Origin: Cricetomys ansorgei
Taxonomy: Eukaryota > Chordata > Mammalia > Rodentia > Nesomyidae
DNA: 64,000 bases
NCBI GenBank assembly: GCA_026225945.1
Contig: JAMJFZ010001797.1
Location: 3,247,501-3,311,500 of the forward strand
Reading direction: 5' to 3'
Below the pieces are notes generated by a model. It did no database searches. It was not told the DNA's origin and was given only the letters and a program-made list of their open reading frames with translations. Shown here piece after piece: positions 56,765-64,000 of the stretch; position 1 is the first letter of the stretch; each line of letters begins with the position of its first letter. Made by a program: the position numbers and the translations under genes.

Positions 56765-56990
56765 CCTTATTTTTTGAGACAGGGTTTCCTACTGGCATTG
56801 ATGTCACCAATCAGGCTAAGCCAGCTGGCCAAGGAGCCCCAGGGATGGATTATGTCTCTCCCCCAGTAGCTTGGAGGACTAGCATGTACCACCGGGCCCA
56901 GCTTCACATGCGGGTCCCGGGATCCACCTCAGGTCTTTATGCTAGCATGGCTAACACTGAGCCTTCGCCACAGCCCAGTGTCTTTGAATA
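56765..56990 (-). repeat. B4-type composite SINE inserted at the L1M end
   Basis: TTTTTTGAGACAGGGTTTCC, AGCCAGCTGGCCAAGGAGCC, CCCAGTAGCTTGGAGGACTA, ACCGGGCCCAGCTTCACATG and CTCAGGTCTTTATGCTAGCA show the B1-like part then the tRNA-like head, all in reverse. Confidence 0.75.
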
Positions 56991-57104
56991 CAGTACGTCC
57001 TGTTCCTAAACTCCCTCATGTCTCTCATTTCCGTGAGGAATGGTGATAAATATTAAAGGCTAGTTCTTTAAACTCATAACTTGTACCACGCTGTTACTGT
57101 CCCC

Positions 57105-57235
57105 TTGCATATATTATCTCAGAAAAAGGATTAGCATCTCCATTTTACAGATGAGAAAACTGAGGAAAAGTGAGGGTGCAGCCTGCCTTGAGCCAGGCAG
57201 CCAAATGATGATGAAACTGAAGACAAACTTTCCTT
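57105..57235 (-). repeat. MIR SINE
   Basis: GCATATATTATCTCAGAAAA, CATCTCCATTTTACAGATGA, GAAAACTGAGGAAAAGTGAG and GAGCCAGGCAGCCAAATGAT show the reverse MIR core at good quality. Confidence 0.82.
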
Positions 57236-58454
57236 GTCCTCTGCACGTCATCCCTGAGTACCCGTCCCCTGGCCTCACTCCCGGCCACGCCCAAACCCAT
57301 CTGCCATGTGCTCTATAAACAAACCTTGTTGATAGGAGTTGTTCTTTACGGTTCTTTCAGTAACTCTAAACACAGCCTGTAGTGCATTTGGTCAGTTTTG
57401 TTACCGTTTAAATATTATAGGGAACGCTGTTTAAAAACTGTCAGATAAACTTTTGTTTCAGGACAAAGAAAAGACTTCATCTGCTAACATACTTTTTTTT
57501 TTTTTAATTCTGCTATGACACGCAGGCAGAAGAATGTTCTAGTAAAGCCACCATTTGGCAGCAGATGCCACGAATTTACCACCTGTTAATCAGTGCGTCC
57601 AGATTAGCATATATGTGACTCCCAGAAAGACATTATATCCCATTTCAGAATCCACTTCACTTACCAATTTTACATAACTACTCAAGGCTGTATCTGATCA
57701 TTTATATAATAATTCAAACCAGGTGATAACCAAACAAGAATGGCTTGTATTTCCTCAGAAGGTACTCAGAGTACAAATAAACAGCCTGGCATCTTAGTAA
57801 CCCAAACCTTAAAAACAATACATGCGGTGAGATCTTGTCCCGTGGCTACTGGAGCTTCTTGCCAATCTTCTTACATAGTTTGGCTGAGAACCTTAAAATG
57901 CCACAAAAACATCAGAAAATACATCTGATATTTTCACTTCCCAACAAATAAACCAGCAATTATGTTTTGTAGCTCAAAAAAAAGGCGTATTTTCTTCAAA
58001 TAAAACGTAGAAACTTACACCTGCTCATAAAAATGTCACACGTCTGGAAAGAGCAACAGATGCTGGGGCTGCAGAGGCTGGACAGCTGTCAACCTCAGAC
58101 GCTCACAGAAGCTGCAGAAGTACTGCCCGGGATGCAGAAGGCTCGGGGAAGCCCTACGTGTTGGCTTTCAAAGACCTGACACATTTTCTCTTTACCGACC
58201 AAGCTTTTCAGATCTTAAAAAGGAAGAAACGGCTGTCTACAAAATCATTAAGTCCTAGCCACCTTTCTAATAATCAAATTTCTGAAACGATACACAACCG
58301 GAACAAGGTCTCCAGAGGTGCCCACTAAATTACAGTTGCCAGCCCATTGCGAGGGAGCTGCAGTACAAAGTTCTTAACCCTCCACACGGATCCAAACAAA
58401 ACTTTAAAATACAGACACAGGTAAGAACAGCTTCAGGAGTTGCTTTTCCCCTCC

Positions 58455-58542
58455 CACCATGTGGGTGCCTGGAATCGAACACAGGTCTTCATGCTGGCTG
58501 TGGGCATCTTTGCATGATGTGTCATCTCACTTGCCCAAGCCC
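58455..58542 (-). repeat. B2/B3 SINE fragment
   Basis: CCATGTGGGTGCCTGGAATC, GAACACAGGTCTTCATGCTG and GTCATCTCACTTGCCCAAGC correspond to the reverse tRNA-like head. Confidence 0.8.
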
Positions 58543-59367
58543 CAGTATTTTTTTTCCAACCAGAAGATGAATACCTCTACCCGGAACTACTGTGTGGAAC
58601 CCAACAATATGAAGTCAGGAGATCTGCAGAGCATTAATGGTGCCCACCGATCATCTAATGCTCCCTTCCCAGCCTGGTTCTGACCCAGGTGCTTTCTTGC
58701 TGCTGAGTTTCTGCAGAGGCGCTAGTCCCTGCTGTGTGAGCTCATTCTAGACCTTGCTCAGGATAAACTCATCCTCAAGTGCTGTTCCTCACAGTTTCGT
58801 TCTGCATATACCGCCATACCCCTGCACCCTGCCAGAGCACCTTTCTCCTCCACAGCACTTCACAAACGAGGATGAAGTTTATCTTACAAAGGCAGTCTTC
58901 CACTTGATGAAGACTCCTTCCCAGCTACGCCACAAACCCAGCAAAATGCCTTTCCCTAAAGAGTACTCTGAACCCTAACGCATGTACTTATGTTCTGATT
59001 GTATCAACTTCAAAGCCCTATTTCCAGCTGCCTGTTTTCTTGGGTTTTATATTTTCAACTAGATTCTCTGACCGTCAGTTTGCTTAATACCAGGAGAAGG
59101 TTATGTTTGGAGCTTAACCATGGGCTGTGCTACGGCTGGTGTCCAGTAGTCTCTGGGTTCTACAACCATGGCTCGGGTGGAAACAGTCCCTAGCTCCTGG
59201 GTCTGTCTGATTGCTGGTCTAGTACAATTCCCTCCTGGTTTAATTCCATGGCCTCCACAGGCTCCACTGAGGAAAAATACCAAACCAGACCTTGGATTCT
59301 TCTGGGCAATTTCATAAAGCTTTTCCCACTGCTGATGAACACCAACTTTGGGCAAAGGAAAACTAAA

Positions 59368-59397
59368 ATAAATAAATAAATAGATAGATAGATAAAA
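59368..59397. repeat. (AAAT)n-(AGAT)n microsatellite
   Basis: AAATAAATAAATAAATAGAT followed by AGATAGATAA. Confidence 0.9.
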
Positions 59398-60711
59398 TAT
59401 TGCGCAATGGCCAAAAGATGGCTTTCAGATTCAAAGTGTACTTGCTTGTGTGTGTTCAACACTGCGAAGAGTCTGGAGCTAAAATGTAACATGTGAACTT
59501 AGCCCCCTACGATGCAAAGGCAGCGTGCATACATGCTATTATTGAGAGTAATTACTACTGACTCTAACGTAAGCAAATCCATATTTGTTTTCAAGTTAAG
59601 CATGTTACTCGAGAATATTCAAAAGGATTTGCTAACTGGGTGGGAACAGTGCAGACTCTCATCAAAGTCCATCCGTCTGAATCTATTAACTGGCATTGTT
59701 CCAGCTGCAACATTCTTCAAGTCTGCGTAACAAAAGCTCCTCACATCCAGGGTGAGGGCTCGCACCTAGCTTAGAAACAGGGTTATTTTATCCACAATGC
59801 AAACTAGATAGATATGGTGAACATGTTATCCTTCTGAAGAAACTCCATCAAGCACAAACCCCAAACCCAATGTTGAATAGAGACAGTTTGAGATTCAAAG
59901 TCAAGGTGACCACAATTACTTCTTTTATTAAAAAAAACAAAACAAAAAAAACAAACCTACAAATTCTTCATAAAAAACAACTTGAAAATACTCATGTAGA
60001 TTCTTGAAGGAGGTCGTGTTTGGTGGTTCACACATCACCCCCCCAACCCACTTTCTATGCTTTTATTTCAAATTAAGAAAAAGACATTATACATCATTAT
60101 TCAAATGCATGTGTCATGGAAGATTAACATATCTGAGTGACTGAAACCTGCAAGGACACCACTTCAATAGTCGGAGCACCTTGGAGGTCATAATCAGTCT
60201 ACGTCTGTGTCTCGTTTCTCTCGTTTCTCCCTCATATCTGTTCTGGATGGATGTCTGTCCAGGCTGCGGGTGAGGCAGCCATTCCTACCTGAACTCGGTC
60301 CGTATACCCTAACAGGATTATCATGTCATTCAGCTCCCCCTCCCTCGCTTCCTCCCCTCTCCTCTCCCACCACTCCCTCCCTCCCCCGGAAGGAAAGGAT
60401 TCTGCCCCTAAGTTTGGGTGCTTGCTCATTGCAGGCAGCTTGAGGTCTCTCACTGCATCTTGCGGACAGGGCAGCAGATATGCGGCTTCCTACTGATACC
60501 CTAAGTGAAGGCCCAGCTTAGCTGGTCCTCAGCCTTGGCTTTAGCCTCTGCAGGAACCAGGGGGAGGGGAGCCTTTCTGTGTCTTCTGCTTCCTGTCATC
60601 AGCCCAGTTCCAGCCCCAGAAACCCAAGATTCTATACACAAAAAGAAGAAACAAAACAGAGAAAATTCAAAACCAACATAAACTTTCAGTATGATGTGGG
60701 CTTTAGATTTT

Positions 60712-60846
60712 TCCAGACAGGGTCTCTCTGTAACTCTGGCTGTCTTAGAACTCACTCTGCAGACCAGGCTGTCCCCAAACTCAAAGATCCCCCTGTCTCT
60801 GCCTCCTAAATGTTGGGATTAAAGGCGTGCGCCACCGCACCAGGCT
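60712..60846 (-). repeat. B1 SINE
   Basis: CAGACAGGGTCTCTCTGTAA, CTGGCTGTCTTAGAACTCAC, AGACCAGGCTGTCCCCAAAC and TGGGATTAAAGGCGTGCGCC. Confidence 0.92.
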
Positions 60847-60967
60847 TGATGTGAGTGTTTGAATTCCTTCAAGGTTTTGATTTTAAATCTCAGGACTTTA
60901 TTTTATTTTAGGAGGGAGGAGAGAAGAGGAGGGAGTGAGAGGAAGAGATGGAGGGACAGAGACAGAG

Positions 60968-61078
60968 AGACAGGGATTCATCCTGTAGCCAGGCCAACCA
61001 GGGTCTCACAATGCAGCCCAGGCTGACCCTAGCCAGGCTTCTGCTCCAGCCTTCCAAGTGCTAACCCTGTGGGCACGT
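60968..61078 (-). repeat. Diverged B1/PB1 SINE
   Basis: GAGACAGGGATTCATCCTGT, CAATGCAGCCCAGGCTGACC and CAGCCTTCCAAGTGCTAACC follow the reverse B1 but with many changes. It lies 120 bases from a younger B1 in the same orientation. Confidence 0.6.
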
Positions 61079-62651
61079 TTGGCTTTTCCAAGTCGTTTTG
61101 AAGAAAACTTTTATTATCTTCTCCATTCTTTCAATCTCCCTATCAATGGAATTAAATTATGGAAATATTAAACGTCAAGCCAGGATGGGGAGCAGGGAGG
61201 AGGGACGGAGGCCCAGACCGGGCCCACCTCCTAGGATAACTGCTGGACAGATGTTTACTTGAGGAGGCCCGAGAAGCCTGACACTGTAACTGAGAGGCAT
61301 AAAGGTGAAGCTAACAAGAGTTATAAGCCCTCGACTCCTGACGCGTGTGAAGGAGATTTACGGCCCTCCCTTTCCTCTGAGACTGCATTCAGGAGGGTCA
61401 GATACAGGATCTCCCTTACACAGCGACTGTGCGAATCACAGGATGCAGAGCACCATTTTAAATAAGAAACTGAGTAAACAGGAAACCGCCCTCAGCGCAC
61501 CTGGCATCGGCTGGCTGTTTGCCTGTGCTGGAGAAGTCCTGGGGACATCTGTCGGGAGCACTTTCTATTCCCAGTTCAACACCACACAGTCCACCAAGCT
61601 TTTCAGAGAGATGGTCACGGTAAGAGGCTAAATCTAAAACGAGACTTCATCTCGGCTTGTCTTGATTGAAGTAATGTCAATCAGACATGATACTCTGTCT
61701 GCCACGAGCCCTGGCTTACGCTATTGTTGGCCACTTCCTGTGCTCAGTCAATTAGGAAGGAAAGCCAGGTGGAGATCCCGCTTGGGGCATCTGTCTTGGG
61801 ATAGAATGGTGTTTTCAAAGAGGGACTGTGGACTGATTGTCTTTAAAATGTAGGCTCCTGGACCCCCATCTGGCTGATTTTCCTTGCTAATTGTGTGCAC
61901 CGAAAAGGCATCTCAGGGTGCTTCTTTTATACCAAAACCTGGTTACCAATAAACTGGCTCTGCCTAAGTGTCTCCGTGTGGGCAGTCTTGCTATTAGGTA
62001 GGAGCACAGGCCTCCCGTAGCATCCGTGGGGTGCTGTGAGTGTCTGCAGCCGCTGGGTCAGCCTGTACCGCTTTTCCTTCACGAAGGCTCCATGCAGCAG
62101 TTTTCTTCAGGCAGTGAATTCGAATTTTGTTTTTCAGATTTTTTCTGAAAATTTTTTTTCTAGCCATTTTAATCTGTGGCTGGTAGAATTCACAGGCAGG
62201 AGACCCAAGAATACAGGGAGCTCTGGGAGTTCTAGCGGCCTATCAACACGTGGCTTACTGAGCGCTTCTGCTTTATCTTGCCCACTTTGCCGCCATGTAA
62301 GCAAAAATGAGTCCTTGGTGCGTTGTGGTTGGCTGGAAGGCAGCCATGCGCTCTTGCTCTGATTCCCTACTTGAATAAACTTTGATCAGCTCAAACGAAC
62401 AGAAGGAATGTTAATCATGACCGCTAGGATTGTGAGCACTACATTTGCTGACATGTATGCCCGGTACACAGCTGGCAAACAACAACAGCAACAACACACC
62501 CAGCAGTTACTGCAATAATCCTTGGTGGAGAAAATGAATGCATAAGAAAATTGGATTTATGAGTGATCCTAGTTCAGTGCACTGCATTAGATACGAGATT
62601 TTACAGCAACGTGATATTTTTAAATGCACATAACAGCTATATATTTGTTAA
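61079..62651. other. Unannotated flank, possible LTR-like 3' end
   Basis: CTTCTTTTATACC followed 23 bases later by AATAAACTGGCTCTGCC near 61924-61960 looks like an LTR promoter and polyadenylation region, but no family could be named. Confidence 0.4.
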
Positions 62652-62750
62652 TTTTTTTCTTTCTTTCTCCCTTCCTTTCTTTCTTCCCTCCCTCTTCCTT
62701 TCTTTTCTTTTCTTTCTTTCTTTCTTTTTTTTCTTTCCTTCTTTCTTCCA
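62652..62750. repeat. (CTTT)n pyrimidine tract
   Basis: About 100 bases of C and T only on the plus strand, ending next to a minus-strand B1, so it is probably an expanded B1 A-tail. Confidence 0.92.
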
Positions 62751-62868
62751 TTTCTCAAGACAGAATAGTCCTGGCTGTCCTGGAACTCACTTTGTAGACC
62801 AGGCTGGTGAGGAACTAACTGAAATCTGCCTGCTTCTGCACCCCCAAATTAAAGGTGTGCAAGCGTCA
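62751..62868 (-). repeat. B1 SINE with expanded tail
   Basis: CTCAAGACAGAATAGTCCTG, GCTGTCCTGGAACTCACTTT, GTAGACCAGGCTGGTGAGGA and TTAAAGGTGTGCAAGC. Confidence 0.85.
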
Positions 62869-64000
62869 GTGATATCTATGGCTGACTTCTCAGGGTTCCA
62901 CTTGTTGTTTTTACCATTGTAAATGAATATCTAAGATTCTGAAGAAAGGGAAATTCATCCTCTCAAGGACACTGTAATGGTGCCGTCCGCATCTCTGCTC
63001 TGTGAGAATGGACTCACTTTCAGATCCTAAGTCTTTCCAGATCAGGTCAGATGAGAAGAAGGCAATTGATCGAAATCACACCAAATGGGAGTAAGAGTTA
63101 TATTTCCGTGTGGTTCGAAAGCTGGCAGTTCCCAGAGAGGAACCTCCCACGCTGGGACAAGGAGGTGGGAAAGTGATATCACTTGCACATGATATTTCAG
63201 TGTATCTAGGAACCTGTCTTATTTTGGCTGGGCCTTGCTGATTACAGTACCGGTTGTTTGTTTTATTTTATATTTTACATGCGGCCTGTCCAGGATTTTG
63301 TGGTGAATTTCTTTCCTTCATTAAAGGATTTCTGTTTGTGGTTTTTAGATGAACCAGGAGCAGGTTAGTGTGATCATCATAGCTGATGTGTTACGAAGTA
63401 GTTCCGCTACATCAATATATGGAGTTCTGAAGCCTCGTGGGGCAGATCAGCTGATTTAAGTCTTTGTGTTATAGTACTCTTCATCTCTAAGAACCCAGAC
63501 AAATCATATAACACGGTAGAGTCTAAAGAATTTCATAGAAAATGCGAGTGTTGGTCGTACTGCTCCCACAGGCCATTAGGATGAAATGAAATGATGCAGA
63601 TGATGTGCTCAGTAGGCCCTGCTGCCCCAACCAGGACCCAGTCAGTAACTCTTGGGAGTTTCACTAGGCTCTCCACTGGAGGAAGACATGGTTTCAGCCA
63701 GTGGAGAAATTCATGAATCTTTTTGAGAGAAAGGTTAAGAGGAGGTTAAAGGTTAAAATGGGGCCAGGAGATGGATGGGGCTTTGTCTCTCATCGGCTCA
63801 GCCGCTTCCCAAATTTAGCCCTCGATCCCCTCCGGGTCACAAGTGCAGCATGGCTGTTTCCCACATTCCCAGTTGAGGACGAAGGTCACAAGATGGCTAG
63901 GCTGGGGGCGGTGACCTGGCAGTGGAGGTGGGTCAAGCTCCACAGTGTTGGTAGCTGTTGTCCGCCAACAGTCTATTGCCTTTCATATGCAGATAGTTTG
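62869..64000. other. Unannotated right end
   Basis: No exon or repeat was recognised in the last 1.1 kb. Confidence 0.5.

Larger units (their letters stand above)
57236..60711. other. Unannotated flank
   Basis: Apart from a B2/B3 fragment and a tetranucleotide repeat, nothing was recognised. 59090-59360 has two overlapping minus frames without a family match. Confidence 0.45.
36401..64000. other. Upstream flank of the Stard13 promoter (intergenic or intron of longer isoforms)
   Basis: No exon was recognised here. STARD13 in human and mouse has several alternative first exons spread over a long distance, so this flank may be intronic for longer transcripts. The sequence alone does not decide. 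The content is SINEs, L1 and L2 remnants, MIRs, an ERV LTR and simple repeats. Confidence 0.5.

Noticed and set aside
62563..62922. 119-codon frame with Phe/Ser-rich stretch
   Set aside because: It is a translation of the CTTT tract and the reverse B1 next to it.

Overview
The window is eukaryotic nuclear DNA from a muroid (mouse-like) rodent. The evidence is the repeat content: B1, B2/B3 and B4-type SINEs, an Lx-type L1, URR1 hAT elements and rodent MaLR-like LTRs, on top of older mammalian MIR, L2, L1M, MLT1 and Tigger-type remnants. Intact ID elements are not obvious, which argues against rat. The only protein I could compare suggests it is not house mouse. The species cannot be fixed from the sequence alone.

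The one supportable protein-coding feature is a first coding exon on the minus strand at 36023-36191. It encodes the N-terminus of STARD13 (DLC2, a RhoGAP with SAM and START domains) and ends in a GTGAGT splice donor. Directly upstream (36240-36400, minus-strand sense) is a compact promoter-like region with a CCAAT box, a TCACGTGA E-box palindrome, a GC/KLF-type box and a TTTAAAA TATA-like stretch. Everything to the left (1-36022) is read as the first intron of this Stard13 transcript. Everything to the right is upstream sequence, either intergenic or intron of longer Stard13 transcripts. No other exon, RNA gene or intact transposon gene could be supported.

Left of the exon are scattered SINEs, an MLT1 pair, an Lx L1 3' end carrying a nested rodent repeat (25.4-27.0 kb), a URR1 with its 8-bp target duplication (18.2 kb), a Tigger-type remnant (14.9 kb), ERV LTR candidates, and several tandem arrays: a 21-bp minisatellite of about 32 copies (22.3-23.0 kb), a 0.5-kb TG-rich array with a 200-bp internal repeat (13.8-14.3 kb), a CA compound repeat (5.5-5.7 kb) and G-rich arrays. 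A perfect DR5 nuclear-receptor motif beside a GC box lies at 13.1 kb.

Right of the promoter are a B2 with clean target duplications (37.5 kb), a B1 inserted into a B2 tail (40.4 kb), ancient L1M 3' ends in both orientations (42.0 and 56 kb), an ERV1 (gammaretrovirus-like) LTR (46.5-46.9 kb), an L2 segment next to a second URR1 (53.8-54.6 kb) and a 5'-truncated rodent L1 3' UTR (55.0-55.6 kb). Nearly all open reading frames in the window are chance frames or repeat artefacts. The most informative signals are the Stard13 alternative promoter/exon, the DR5 site, the 21-bp minisatellite and the repeat nesting chronology.
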